A stretch of 64,000 nt of DNA from Dromiciops gliroides (Eukaryota; Chordata; Mammalia; Microbiotheria; Microbiotheriidae). Every line of letters begins with the position of its first letter. Position 1 is the first letter of the stretch. The notes below the pieces were generated by a model that searched no databases, had not been told where the DNA came from, and worked only from the letters and a program-made list of their open reading frames with translations. Of this stretch, positions 12,066 through 23,879 are shown in pieces. The stretch covers positions 3,398,334 through 3,462,333 of the forward strand of contig NC_057863.1 of assembly GCF_019393635.1 (NCBI RefSeq). The letters run 5' to 3'. Both the position numbers and the translations under genes were made by a program.

Positions 12066-12364
12066 ATATATTTTCTTTTTTTCTGTGATTATGAGTTTGT
12101 TTGACTTTTGTTTGAACTCAGATTTTTAGTGATGCTTAGCTTTTCTATAGCACCATATACTTGGATTCATGGAGAGTGGGCATATTTCATTTTTTTCTTT
12201 TATTTTGTAATTAACAGAAGCCTGTTTTCTTTCCTTCCCACTTCCACTCTCATTGAGGGGAAGGGGGGGAAAAAAAAGCAAAACCTTTTGCAAGAAGCCC
12301 ATAGTTAAGCAAAATCAACTTCTGCATTGATCATATCCCCAAACTATTTATCAGCTTATACGTA

Positions 12365-12645
12365 GAATTGACTGCCTGTTGGTCATTGTGTCATCTTTCA
12401 GAGTTGTTTGTCTTTATCATTGTTTCCCTTCTCTGAAACAATTCTTTTCATCATTTCTTAGTGCACAATAGTATTCCGTCATGTTAACACACCCTCATTT
12501 GTTCCGCCATTCCCCAGTTGATACCTACACCTCTCCAGGTTTTTGCTATGTGAAAAGACCTGCTGTGAATACCCTCTCTGATCTCTTTGTAGGGCTAATA
12601 ACGGTCTTGCTGGCTCAGAGGGGTGCGAGAGGTCAGTGACTTTAG
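12365..12645 (-). mobile_element. L1 LINE ORF2 3' part (-)
   Basis: GCACAATAGTATTCCGTCATG, CATTCCCCAGTTGATACC and AAGACCTGCTGTGAATACC are the reverse complement of the C-terminal ORF2 region seen in sense at 42590-42790. Diverged fragment. Confidence 0.7.
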
Positions 12646-13054
12646 GCACAGCTTCTGCTTTCCACAGTGGTAGGGCCCCTTCTCAGCTCCACCATTTCCT
12701 CACAGCCCATTCAACGTCTGGTCTTTTCTGTTTTGGGAAAGTCAGCTTTGCCAAACAGACCAAAAATAACTTATTGACACCGCTTTTGAAAGGACTTATT
12801 TTTGACCCCCAGAGTGCTGCATATCTTGACTGATTTAGTATCTCTCTAGTGTCGTACTGTTATGACTTGGATGAAGTCACATCAGTGATGCTTGACGACT
12901 TTGCAGATGAGAGGTCCGGCCAACGGTGGTTATAGAGCAGAATCGGAAAAGGTCTTAACAGGTCAAAACAATGCTGGGGATACAATTAAGGCAGATGCAA
13001 AATCAGCCACTTGGCATGAATCTAATCAGATAAAACTGATTGGAAATGCCTGGT

Positions 13055-13320
13055 AGTGAACACATGTGACCGTGCATGCGACATTCAGGCCTTCCTATCC
13101 CTGGCCTCCATTGAATTTCATTATTTCTGGTAATTTGGCTTCTTTTTGGTGTATTGTTTGCATTGATACAGCCATAGACGTTGTGTTAGTTTTGCTGCTT
13201 ATTACATACAAACCTTCCTGTGCTTTTCAGATTCTTTACGTCTGTCCTCTTAGTCCGCAGTGTGGTTTCATTGTACCCACACACCAGTTCAACCGTTCTC
13301 CATTCTTCTGTAAGTGCATC
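13055..13320 (-). mobile_element. Old L1 fragment (-)
   Basis: GTATTGTTTGCATTGATACAG and the later CCACACACCAGTTCAACCG resemble the reverse complement of marsupial L1 ORF2/3' sequence, but divergence is high. Confidence 0.4.
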
Positions 13321-13839
13321 TGGGATTTTGATGTTAGAGTCAGGTGTGGTGGTTCCTTGATGGAAAAAACAGTGAAAATAGTTCTCAAAATCCTTTTCAG
13401 ATTTTCTTAAGTTGTCTTTCCCCTTTCATCCTTAGATGCCCTTGGGTTGACTTGACTTAGCTGGGTATCCTAGACCAAGCTTTCTCTAAATTGGCTTTTA
13501 CCTATAGCTTCTCTCTGCTTAATGAGTTGATACTACTTAGAATCAGCCACCACATTCTAGTCTGGTATTGGCTTTGGCAGCTATCTCCACTTGGTCAGTA
13601 AGTCCGATGACTGCTGGCTGAGGGGCTTTCTAGGCTCTTTAGGGTCTGCTGTGAAAATTAATTTGCTTTATATATTTGCCAATGAGACTGTAATTGGTGT
13701 TAATGTCCTATCTATTGTCTGTTTCCATTTCTGACTTTGAGTTGCTAGTTCAGGGCTGTCTCCACACTGGCTGGATTCCATGCCTAGCGGGCTCTGCCTC
13801 CTCCTGTCCACTCCTCGCTGTCTCACCCATCCTCTCGAA

Positions 13840-13985
13840 GATGACCGTTTGTGTGCACGCTCCCCCTTCAGGATGTAAGCCCCTTGGGCCAAGTAGCTGA
13901 TTTTATATCTGCCTTAATAGTATCCCCAGCATTTAGCGCAGGGCCTGGCACACGGGCACTTCATCAGGCGTGATTTGATTGATTG
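13840..13985 (+). mobile_element. L2 LINE 3' end (+)
   Basis: GATGTAAGCCCCTTGGGCC, CCCCAGCATTTAGCGCAGG and GCCTGGCACACGGGC, ending in a TGATTTGATTGATTGA tail, are the standard L2 3' terminus. Confidence 0.75.
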
Positions 13986-14261
13986 AAGTGCTCAAGATGT
14001 AGGCGAAGGTTCTTCCCCTTTTTTGTACCCTGGACCCCTTGAGCAGTCGCTGGTCCAGGGAGACTGATGACCTCGTTTGCAGAATCCTGTTTCTGAATGC
14101 ATGAAAGAAAACTCAGAATTACAAAGGAAGCCAATTTTACTGGGACAGGTTTTAAATTCATGGATTCGAGGTGAAGAGCTGTATTTAATGATCTCTTGAT
14201 TTGATTTGGAGGGTCTCCTCAAGTGCTTTGCATAGCTCTGCGTCCTCAGCTATCGTTGTAG

Positions 14262-14500
14262 GTGCTTTGTTGTTCAATCGCTTGAGTTGTACGTGACTCG
14301 TGACCCCAGTTGGGGTTTTCTTGGCAGAGATACTGGAGGGGTTGGCCATTTCCTTCTCCAGTTTATTTGACAGGTGAGGAAACTGAGGCAATCAGGGTGA
14401 AGTGACTTGCCCAGAGTCTGAGGCCAGATTTGAACTCAGGAAGATGAGGCTTCCTGATGCCAGGCCTGGCACTCTGTGCACTGTGGCGGCCCCAGCTGCC
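14262..14500 (-). mobile_element. MAR1-type CORE-SINE (-)
   Basis: Antisense order: GTTGTTCAATCGCTTGAG, GTGACTCGTGACCCCAGTTG, TTCTTGGCAGAGATACTGGA, CCATTTCCTTCTCCAGTTTA, then the CORE half GAGGAAACTGAGGCAATCAG to TTTGAACTCAGGAAGATGAG. It is nearly full length. The same 3' half appears in sense at 56376-56565. Confidence 0.8.
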
Positions 14501-15109
14501 TCTGTGTGTGCTTAAGCTGTAATTATTTTCATGGTGGCCTTTTTTCCCAAAGACTTGCCATCAACATTGGAATACAGGATGGCCAAACATCCCAGGAAAT
14601 GTCTCTGGTTGCCGCTGGGCATGTGCCGGAGCCTCTGCACCCAGCTCCTCCCTTGGCCCTGTCTCCACCAAGCCGTGGCTTCCTTCTGCTTCTTTCTTGA
14701 CGTTGTTGGGGTTTGGCGTCCCTGGTCTTGGCCAAATGATTCACATCAAGTGTATTAAACACTCAATGAGCGCCTACCATTGGACTGGCCACCACGATTC
14801 TTATCCCACCCTTGCTGCCCTCCTTGCAGAAATGAAGGGATCTGAGAACCCTTTTTCTTTCTGTTTCATGGGTTGCTATGAACACAAAATGCCCGTATGA
14901 AGTGTGTGCTTTTCCGTCCTTGTTGCAGATGCCCGTCAGTCACTCCTCTTGCTTGAACAATGATTGCACCCATTCACAGCTTCCTCAGCCGGCACACTGG
15001 CCTTAGGTCTGAGTCTAGGACAGCTCTGGCTTCATTCTCTGGGTCCCTCATACCCCAGACCTTTCAGACAGAGCAGTCTACCCACACCTCCCCTACTATT
15101 TGTTGTTTT

Positions 15110-15620
15110 TAATAAAAATGTACTTTAAAGTTCCTACTATGCGTTAGGTACTGTGCCAGGTGCTTGGATATGAATGCAAAGCATCAGATATTCCTCTCTA
15201 GAAGGAGACCCCACCACACAGAAGCATATGCAGAATGAATATATGAAATAGTAGTTAGGTCCAGGGTAGGTTGGGTGTGAGGTGGTGATTAGGGAGGGCT
15301 TCATGGAAAAGGTGGGATGCGAGGAGGCAGAGGGGAGGAGAGCATCTTAGGCATGAGGGACAGCCGGTGTGGGGGCCCTGATGTGGAAGATGGGACACCA
15401 TATGAGAAACAAGGTTGGGAAACTGGATGGTAGTTTGGGAGAGAGCCTGGGAAGGCGGGGTCAGGTTAGATCGTGAGGGGCTTCTAAGTGGGGTAATGGG
15501 GCTTTTCTGGGTCACAGTGAGATCTAAGGTGCACTAGGTGTGAGGCTGAGGTGGAGTGAAGGAGGTCGAGGGACCTGAGGAGAACTGAGGGAGCATCTGG
15601 AGAGGTTCGAGGCCCCTGGT
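15110..15620 (-). mobile_element. L2 LINE (-)
   Basis: TACTATGCGTTAGGTACTGTGCC marks the 3' end. GAGGGCTTCATGGAAAAGGTG, a shared-with-L2 GAGCATCTTAGGCATGAGGG stretch and TAGATCGTGAGGGGCTTCTA follow in antisense order. Confidence 0.65.
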
Positions 15621-15979
15621 ATACCTGGGAGATGTCAAGGAAGGAGGGAGAAGGGGGCTGGGGGTGGGCTCACTGCAGCTCTCGATTCACACTGGGTGGA
15701 AAGCGTAATCCTGCAGACTTCAGAAGAGGAAGGGAAGGCTACTGAGTGGAGCAGCTAACCGGAGAATCGGGAGGTGAAAAGGAGCAAGCAAGGAGTGTTC
15801 TGACTTTGCAGGATCACAGTGTGAGGGCACAGCTGTGATACGGCTCTTCACACCCCTTCCGTGGGCGCCCCCCAAGGCTCCGCCCTAGGCTCTCCTGTCT
15901 TTTAGAGGGGGTTCTGGACTAATAAATGGGAAGAGTCCAGGAGGAAGGCCCAGAGAAAGGCACTTTAGCAACAGATGTA
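15621..15979. other. No feature recognised
   Basis: Purine-rich sequence between two L2 copies. It is possibly a diverged L2 internal part, but I cannot align it confidently. No gene seen. Confidence 0.5.
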
Positions 15980-16590
15980 ATAATCGGCCGTCATTTATTA
16001 AGCTCCCATCATGCTCCAGGCCCTGTGCTGAGCGAGGGGGGTTTGGGGGAGGGGCGAAGGAAGGAGACCTCTGCTTTCAAGGATCTCAGGCTAATGGGAG
16101 AGACAACATGGGAAACCAGTGGACAAACAATATAAACACGGGACAAAACATGATCAGCCGAGGGCAGGTACAAGAATGCAGGGGGTGGGGTTTTAGCTGG
16201 GACTTGAAGGCGGGGAGAGGCGGAGGGGGGAGGCAGGAGGGAGACCTGAGGAGGGAGAGTGGAAATGCCTGGCGGAGGGAGATGGAGTATTTGAGCCGGA
16301 ATAGCCGGGAGGACCCAGTACCGCTGCTCAGGAGGAGCAAGGAGCAAGAAGACTAGAACGGAAGGAGGAGGTCCGCTTGTGGGGGGGGCTTTGAATGTCA
16401 AACACAGGGCTTGAAATCTGGTCCTGAAGTGAGCTATGGGCACGAGCTGGGTGGGAATGGAAGAGGGGCAGGGCAGGCTGAGGGAGACGGGGATGAGTGA
16501 TGGATGGGGGAAAGGGGCTTCGAGAGAAAGCGCTGAGCCGTCTGGGTAGAGAAGCATTGACACACGTGCAGCCCGGGCCAAGGGCCAAAT
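15980..16590 (-). mobile_element. L2 LINE (-)
   Basis: TCATTTATTAAGCTCCCATC and CTCCAGGCCCTGTGCTGAGC give the L2 3' end, followed by TTTTAGCTGGGACTTGAAGG, a stretch seen in other antisense L2s. The open frame of 197 codons on the minus strand here is L2-derived and proline-rich, not a gene. Confidence 0.7.
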
Positions 16591-16689
16591 CCATGACTCC
16601 ACGCACTTGGGGCCAAGCCTTGGACTTCTGGGGTCCTTTACGGAGTCGGCGTTGTGCGCAGATGCTGCACAGAACGCAGAAAAGAGCGC

Positions 16690-16820
16690 GTGTGTGTCTA
16701 TGTGTGCGTGTGTGTGTGTGTGTGTGCGTGTGTGTGTCTATGTGTGCGTGCGTGCGTGTGTGCGTGTGTGTGTGTGTGTGTGCGTGCGTGCGTGTGTGCG
16801 TGTGTGTGTGTGTGTATGCT
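16690..16820 (+). repeat. TG microsatellite with GTGCG interruptions
   Basis: About 130 bp of TG units with repeated TGCGTGCGTGCG and TCTATGTGTGCG blocks, which suggest internal duplication of a larger unit. Confidence 0.95.
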
Positions 16821-17094
16821 TAAATGCATGGTGTAAAACAGCCCGGCTGGGCTGGCAGTGACCTTCAGACACGGCGAGGCTGCCACAGAAACTCTGAACG
16901 AGGACCAGCAGCCCCCCTTCCCTAAGCTCTTTGTCACCGGGGTGCAAAGCCCTTCCAGAAAGGACTTGGCATCTAGGAGGGTTTGGCTGGATCAGTGCCC
17001 GGCCCCTCGCAGCCTCTAAATGACAGCATGCGAGTCAGGACTGGCCGTCTATTTTTACATCAAAAAATGTAAACGCGGCTCTCAGAAACTCCCC

Positions 17095-17560
17095 ACCCCT
17101 CCCCTCCCTTCCCTTCTCTTCCCTTCCCCTCCCCTCCCTTCCCCACCCCTCCCCTCCCCTCCTCTTCCTTTCCTTCCCCTCCCCTCCCTTCCCTTCCCCT
17201 CCCCTCCCCTCCCTTCCCTTCCCCTCCCCTCCTCTTCCTTTCCTTCCTTTTCCTTCTTCCTCCTCACCTCTCCCGTTTTCTCTCCTCTCCTTCCCTTCCT
17301 CCCCATTCTGTTCTCTCTTCTTCCTTTCTTCCCTCTTTCTTTTTCTTCCTTCCCTCCTCTCTCTCTTTTCTGTCCTATTTTTCTTTCTCTTCCTCTCTCC
17401 TTCCTTCCCTCCTTTCTTTTTTCTTTCCTATTTTTCTTTTCTTTCTTTTCTTCCTCCCTTCCTCTCTTTATTTCTTTCTCCTCTCTTCCTGTCTTCCTAT
17501 TTTTCTTTCTTTCATTCTATTTTTCTTTCTTTTCTATTCCCTCCCTTCCTTCCTCTTCTT
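17095..17560 (+). repeat. Pyrimidine-only array (CCCTT/CCCCT/TTTCTT types)
   Basis: About 465 bp almost free of purines on the + strand. It begins with CCCCTCCC and TTCCCTTCC units and grades into TTTTTCTTTC units. A local duplication of roughly 90 bp is visible: TCCTCTTCCTTTCCTTCC occurs twice, at about 17160 and 17230. Frames through it are artefacts. Confidence 0.95.
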
Positions 17561-18808
17561 CTGAAACTCAAGATGTATCTTCCAGGCTGCTAAGGAGGAA
17601 GGGGCCCACCTTTCCAAACCACCCTTGATGTACCTACTTCCCCAGTCCAGTGTTCTCAGGCAGGACAGACAGAATGGCTGATTAATAGCCAGGGCCTTAG
17701 GTTGGGCCTTGGAGAAGCCTAGGAAGGGCTTGTTCTGGGGTCGGAACACCCACAGCCAGGTGCCCCCCTTGAAGACACCCCCTGCAGGTGGTGGCAGTTC
17801 CCATCTCCACAAGTGCCTCCTCCTTTCTGTGGTTGGGGTCTCCTTCCTTCATTAGCGGGGGTCGAGCGCCTCTGCTGAGCCTCTGGGAAGGGGGCACAAA
17901 GAGGAACAGGTCACATTTCCTCGCCCCAAGGCAAGGTCTGGTTTCACAGCTGCTGCTGGGTCTCCAGGCTGGCCTGGGGGGCCCTGTCACTGAGGCAGGT
18001 TGGGCCCTTCTCGAGGGAGCTGGTGGAGGGCCCCCTCTACAGTGTTTCTGGTGGATCAGAGGCTCTCATCCATCCAGGGGTCTGGGGCAGAGAAGGCCAG
18101 CCAGTGGCTGGGGTGAAGGGAGTGCTGAGGCCTTCCCTTCTGAAGGTCCGTGCCAGATCCTTTGCCCCGAGCATCCTTCAGGTCATGTCTGCGAATGGCA
18201 GGAGGAAGCACAATGTGAGGCCAGCTTGTGGGATATCCTCCTCGTGTGGGGTCCTCTGTTCACTGCCTTTGTGTGGACACCTTCACTGGCAGAAGGGGGA
18301 GCGATGGTGTCGTCTGTGGGAGGGAGGATTGGCTGGTTCTGCTCAGCCCCACGAGGTAGGCCTGAGAGCAAGGGGAAAGATGCCAGGAAGGACTTCTGAA
18401 CCGTTGGTGCTGCCCTGGAGTGGAGTGGGGCTCTCCCTCCCTGCAGGCCTTCGAGCAAAGGGAGGGTGATGCCTCAGGGGGGCCTCCTGGTGGGGTCCCC
18501 ATTGGACTGAGGGGTCTGGGAGCTCTCTCCAAGTTTGGGCAAGCTGACTGGCTCCTGGGTCACAAGGCCTCCCTACACAGCCCCACTGACCATCTCATGT
18601 CATATGATACCCACACCCTACCCCAAATGAAGAGCAGCTTCAATCCCATGAGCACTAGGTGTGTGCTGGCATGCCGATGGAAGAGAGAGTATCCTTGTGA
18701 ATCTTTGCCAAAGCAGCAAAGTCTGCAAAAACACCGGTTGAGATGTGAAAAGATAAGCCTCCTAGCAGAATCCACATCCTGCTCCTTTGAGAGGGTTAGA
18801 GACCTTAG

Positions 18809-18809
<1 letters not shown>
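17561..18809. other. Non-repeat sequence, no gene recognised
   Basis: GC-rich single-copy looking DNA. Its longest frames (203 and 148 codons, +) begin MVAVPISTSAS and MEGPLYSVSGG. They show no domain, no leucine-rich repeat and no splice context, and they overlap each other in different frames, as expected by chance in GC-rich DNA. I specifically checked them for GP5-like LRR motifs and saw none. Confidence 0.6.

Positions 18810-18855
<46 letters not shown>
18810..18855 (+). repeat. TG dinucleotide repeat
   Basis: About 22 uninterrupted TG units directly followed by GA repeats. Confidence 0.97.
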
Positions 18856-18903
<48 letters not shown>

Positions 18904-19005
18904 AGGGAGAGGGAGAGGGAGAGGGAGAGGGAGAGGGAGAGGGAGAGGGAGAGGGAGAGGGAGAGGGAGAGGGAGAGGGAGAGGGAGAGGGAGAGGGAGA
19001 GAGAG
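18856..19005 (+). repeat. GA tract followed by GGGAGA hexamer array
   Basis: About 35 bp of GA units, then about 18 copies of GGGAGA (18893-19001), then GAGAGG. The array is nearly perfect, so it is recent and probably length-variable. Confidence 0.97.
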
Positions 19006-19772
19006 GAGGCCATCAGACAGCGAGCCTGGCCCTGCACCCCTCCTCCTTGTGCCCCCAGCGGCTCATCTGTGGAGGCCCCAAAGAAGCCAGGGAAGTGTCC
19101 TTGATGGAATCAGGACTGACCACTGGAGGCCACAGAAAAGGCCCCCCTGACAGGACTGCTCCTGAAACCCGGACTGTCCCACAGGACACCTCCTGCCTGG
19201 GGCAGATAGACCTTAGCCTGGGGACTCTGAAGGAGCCAGAGAGGAGGTTTCTGCCAAGCTCAGGCCCCCAGCCCTCCAGGTGTCACCTGCAGCTGTGCCA
19301 GCGGCTGAAGCTGCTGAGACCATGGTCATCCATGGAAAAGGGAGCCCAGGTTCTGAGGACTGAGCCCTGGCTAGTGGAGGCTCATCAGGAAGGTGAGGCC
19401 CAGCCCAGCTGGGCAGCATCCTAGGGAATGAATGGCTTGGCCATCACAGCCCCGCAACAGACTGACCTTTCTGGTGGAGTCCAGTGAGGAACCAGGCCAG
19501 CAGCTCATCCATCACCACACCCAGCCCCAAACACCCCAAGGACTTCCTGAGAGGGAATGGCCTTGGAGGTCTCGCATATGGGGCTGTGAGGGCACTGGCC
19601 ACATGTGTTCCACACACACGTGTGGCTATATGTCCCATCTCCACTTTATGCTAACTTTGGGCTCACTCCCCCATGAAGTCTCATGTCTGTTGATGGGGGA
19701 ATGTGCCCCAACTGCTTTTTTGGAGGGGGAGAGGGAATGCTCATTGCTTATTACTGCTCTTGCTATATGCCA
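19006..19772. other. Non-repeat sequence, no gene recognised
   Basis: GC-rich sequence. Frames of up to 135 codons have no recognisable domain. I cannot support a gene. Confidence 0.55.
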
Positions 19773-19950
19773 GTTGTGTGTGTGTGTGTGTGTGTGTGTA
19801 GATTTACACTTAACAAGTCAACTTCTTATTTACAATTAGATTAATTGTCAGAAATCCAATTACATGGCAGTCATTGTATACATTCATTCAGCAAACATTT
19901 ATTGGTCACTTACTGTGTACAAGGTACTATTTTAGGTGTGATGAAGACCT
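19773..19950 (-). repeat. Short TG tract (19773-19799) then L2 3' end (-)
   Basis: A TG tract of about 13 units is followed by CATTCATTCAGCAAACATTT, TTGGTCACTTACTGTGTACA and GGTACTATTTTAGGTGTGAT, the reverse complement of an L2 terminus. Confidence 0.65.
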
Positions 19951-20019
19951 TGCATGGGCTATAAAATGCAATTTGTGGGTGAATGGTCTTTCCTTCGGCT
20001 CTCTGACTTGATTATGCAC

Positions 20020-20255
20020 TCGGTGTAATAACAGCAGCTGAGATACAGGACGTCCAAGTTTGTGGGCCATTCTCTCTGCCTTTAGTCAGCTGGTGCTCAC
20101 GACCTCTTCTGGAGGTCCCATTGGGACGAGAGCCATTTTATGAAGGAGGAAGCGAAAATGTAGAGAAGCAGTTGTTTGCCCAAGGCCATTTATAAATGTT
20201 TGAGTCAGAACTTGAATCCAAGACTTTGAGCTCCACGTTCAGTGCACGTCATGTC
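20020..20255 (-). mobile_element. MIR-like SINE relic (-)
   Basis: CATTTTATGAAGGAGGAAGC, then GTTGTTTGCCCAAGGCCATT and GAGTCAGAACTTGAATCCAAG follow the antisense MIR order. Confidence 0.6.
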
Positions 20256-21054
20256 AGGGAACAAGCTCATCCTGCTTGGCCCAGAGGTCAGACCCAGCAG
20301 CAGCACTACCAGGGCAGCTCTCTAGCTACCCCGATCTGGAATAAGGCTCAGGGATTCCCTTTCCACTCCAACCCTGTGACTCTCTGAAATGACTGATGGA
20401 TTCCAATGTGGAAGTGTAGGGAAATGTTCTCGTGCACCTTGGCCGAGCCTGCCTGCTCTCTCCACTCTTCCTGTCAAGGTCGCAGCTCTCCATGGCCAGC
20501 CCAGGAGTGGCTCGTGCTGGTTTGGGCCAGCCTGGCCTGGCATCACAAGATGGTGGCTTTGGCACAGCCTCCAATCCCAGGTGGGTAAGGAAGCCCCACA
20601 CCCCAGTAAATCTGGACATCTGTGCCCCTCCCAACTGGTAGTGTTATGGTGGTAGGAGGTTTTCTTCTCAGAGTTACCACTAGAGCCCTCCAAGTCGTCA
20701 TGAGGACCCAACCTGCCAGGGGGAGGGGCAGTGTGGGTAGAGGGAGTTGGCACAGAGGGACATGTCACTGAAAGACAGAGTGATAAATGGTCCTTACCCT
20801 CCTGCAGTCTAATGGGTAGGAAATCAGCACATGCTGGAAAACTGCTCCGCAATGAAAAACACGCCAACCTTTCATATTAAACAGCCTGTGGAGTGAGTGG
20901 GGTGGCCAGTGGGTAGGTAAGAGCACTGGGCTTAAAGTCAGTTAATCACTTAACATGTATGCCTCAGAGATAATACCAACTTCCCAGGGTTCTGGTGAGG
21001 AGCACACAAGATTATGTTTACAAAAGCACTTAGCCCAGTCCCCTCCTTCCTTCC
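20256..21054. other. No gene recognised; MIR/L2 scraps possible
   Basis: Mixed sequence with open frames (up to 181 codons, minus strand) that lack domain signals. A GTGACTCTCTGAAATGACTG stretch and a CTTACCCTCCTGCAGTCTAATGGG stretch hint at L2 remnants. Confidence 0.45.
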
Positions 21055-21208
21055 TTTTTTTTTTTTTTTTTTTGTGGGGCAATGAGGGTTAGGTGACTTG
21101 CCCAGGATCACACAGCTAGTAAGTGTCAAGTGTCTGAGGCTGGGTTTGAACTCAGGTCCTCCTGAATCCAAGACTGGTACTTTATCCACTGCGCCACCTG
21201 GCTGACCC
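21055..21208 (-). mobile_element. Marsupial tRNA-like SINE (-), full length
   Basis: Poly-T tail at left, then GGGCAATGAGGGTTAGGTGA, GTCACACAGCTAGTAAGTGTC (antisense), GAACTCAGGTCCTCC (antisense B box) and TGCGCCACCTGGCTG (antisense A box region). About 12% diverged from the other copies in the window by eye. Confidence 0.92.
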
Positions 21209-21279
21209 ATCCCCGCCTGCCAGAAGATACTGCTTCCCTTTCCACCCTTTGCCATGCAGCTTACCCTTTTCCTCATGGC

Positions 21280-21700
21280 CCCCTTCCCCATTTGTTTGTG
21301 GTGGGAGAGTCAGAACATTCCTTGCTCCCTGTTGCCACTTCTGTCCACCATCATCACTTAGCGACTTCTCCTCGAAGGTTCAGAGCAGATCCCGGTGGCC
21401 TCTGTCTGCTGACCTCAGGACACTTGCTCCTTTCTCAAGGAGCTCAAGGCCTGATTCCCAGACTTTCTATCCCGACTCCTGCCCCACATGAAGTCACTTC
21501 AACACGTATACTGATTTTCCCTCAAACATTTGGAGCCTCCCTTTCCTGGGACCCAATCCTCCCTTTCTGCTAATCCACACAAGGATGGTCACCCCCAATC
21601 CTGACCTGGTCATCACCACCACTATACTACTTCCATATTCAAGAATGACAATATTCCTTCTTTTGAGCTGAGGGAAGGAGGGAAAACTAACACACAGGAG
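21280..21700 (+). mobile_element. L2 LINE ORF2 endonuclease part (+)
   Basis: One frame reads a PDLVITTT-like motif then MTIFLLL, matching the L2 endonuclease C-terminal pattern LDLVITKN...; frameshifted and old. This rests on recall of the L2 protein. Confidence 0.5.
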
Positions 21701-22019
21701 GGTCAGCAAAGGGTTCCTGTAAAATAAGCCTTGAAGAAAGGAGCTGAAGAGGTGGAGGGGAGGAGGAAGGGTGCTCCTGGCATGTCATCTCAAGCACAGA
21801 TTGTCACAGGGCAGGAGATGAAAGACAAAGTAGGGGAACAGCCAGTTTGGCTGGATTGTAGAGCGGCGGATGGAGAGAAATGTTCCATCTAAAGAGACAG
21901 GCTAGGGGATGCTATGAGGAGAGGCAACAGCAAATGTCACCAAACTGTGTGCCTGCCCCTCGTCCAACAGTCCCTCAGACCCTCGCTCAGTCAATCACAT
22001 TTATTTTATACACGTGTAA

Positions 22020-22512
22020 CAAAACAAAACAAAACAAAATGATGAGCAGGATGCTATCAGAAAAACCTGGAAAAACCTATATGAACTGATGCAGAGTGAA
22101 ATGTACTGTATACAAAATAACAGCAATAGTGGGGGATGATCTGCTGGGAAGCATATGGTTACTTTCAGCAATGCTCCAATGATCCAAGATAACTCTGAAA
22201 AACTTATGAAAATTGCAATCCATCTGCAGAGAAAGAACTGATGGTATCTGAAAACAGATTGAAGCTTTTTTTTTTGATAGTTCCTTAATCTGAAGTTTTG
22301 TTTTTGCCTGTTTTCTATCACAACCTGGTAATGTGAAGATGTTTTGCATGACTACTCATGTAAAATTTATATTGAATTGCTTCAGTTCTTGGGGGGTGGG
22401 GTGGAGTGGGAGGGAAGAAAAGAAGTTGGAACATAAAGTTTAAAAATTGATGTCAAAATTTGTTTTTACATGTAATTTGGAAAACATAAAATTCTAAATA
22501 AATAAAAAATAA
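22020..22512 (+). mobile_element. L1 LINE 3' end (+), 5'-truncated
   Basis: Contains GATGAGCAGGATGCTATCAG, CTATATGAACTGATGCAGAGTG and a 3' part ending TGTCAAAATTTGTTTTTACATG then AATAAATAAAAAATAAA. Imperfect 17-bp target duplications flank it (22003-22019 and 22513-22529, two mismatches). About 490 bp of L1 3' end remain. Confidence 0.85.
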
Positions 22513-22600
22513 ATTTTATATACATGTAAATAAAAGCATGTACATGGGCAGACTCTGAGTGTTGTGACTCAATTATCCTATTGAAACTGACACTCTGCTT

Positions 22601-23333
<733 letters not shown>

Positions 23334-23351
23334 GAAACTGACATTCCACTT

Positions 23352-23879
23352 CTCATCACAGCTTCTAATGAACTTGGGCACTGGATTTGGGGCTCACAGC
23401 GTATCTGAAGCAACAAATTAGAAGGGGCAGAGGGCCGGCATTGAGAAAGGGAACTATGCTAGAGGCGGGTATGATGAGAGCAGCTAAATGGGATGGTAAG
23501 TCAGTCAACAGGAATTTACTAAATATTGACAAGCCAGCAGCAAATGAAGACACAAAACTCTTCATGGCAGACTTTGCCTGGGGCCACTGAGTGCAGAGGC
23601 GAATAGCCTACTCAACTCTGTAGTTCTGGAGGAAACCCTTGCAATATAGCTTGACCCAATGACTATTTCCTCATTTGTAAAATGAAGGGGGCTAAACTAA
23701 GTGATCTCTGAGGTCTCTTGCATCAGTTTGCTCTCTCTGTCCTATTCGATTCTGGGCTGTTTGTTGGCTGGCTGCAGTGTCCATCCAAGATATATGCACA
23801 CACAATACCTGTGCATGTATATACATAAGTATACAATTACATATGTACACATAATGCACACCCCAATGGGCAAAATCTA
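23352..23879. other. No gene; MIR end near 23650-23725
   Basis: Mostly unassigned. TATTTCCTCATTTGTAAAATG followed by AAGTGATCTCTGAGGTCTCT at 23660-23720 is a MIR 3' end. ACATAC/ATAT-rich sequence follows at about 23800-23860. Confidence 0.5.

Larger units (their letters stand above)
9454..12085 (+). other. ATP13A3: ATP13A3 3' UTR (inferred extent)
   Basis: About 2.6 kb follow the stop codon before the first clear intergenic repeat. The first part is GC-rich with G runs (15 G at 9491-9505, 11 G at 9712-9722). The later part (11.0-12.08 kb) is AU-rich and repeat-free, with three AATAAA signals. The end is set at the last AATAAA (12060), which is followed by a T/GT-rich element. The extent is inferred from sequence only. 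Confidence 0.65.

Noticed and set aside
16009-16606. A 197-codon minus frame ([16 protein letters not shown])
   Set aside because: It lies in an antisense L2. The composition is proline/serine-rich and matches no L2 protein block.
16698-16947. His/Thr-rich minus frames over the TG tract
   Set aside because: Microsatellite translation.
17020-17628. A 202-codon Pro/Ser/Phe-rich frame
   Set aside because: Translation of the pyrimidine array.
17788-18469. Two overlapping + frames of 203 and 148 codons
   Set aside because: No domain, no splice support, and both frames are open at once because the region is GC-rich. Checked for GP5-like LRRs and none found.
18762-19150. SLSLSL / REREREGRGR frames
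   Set aside because: Translation of TG, GA and GGGAGA repeats.
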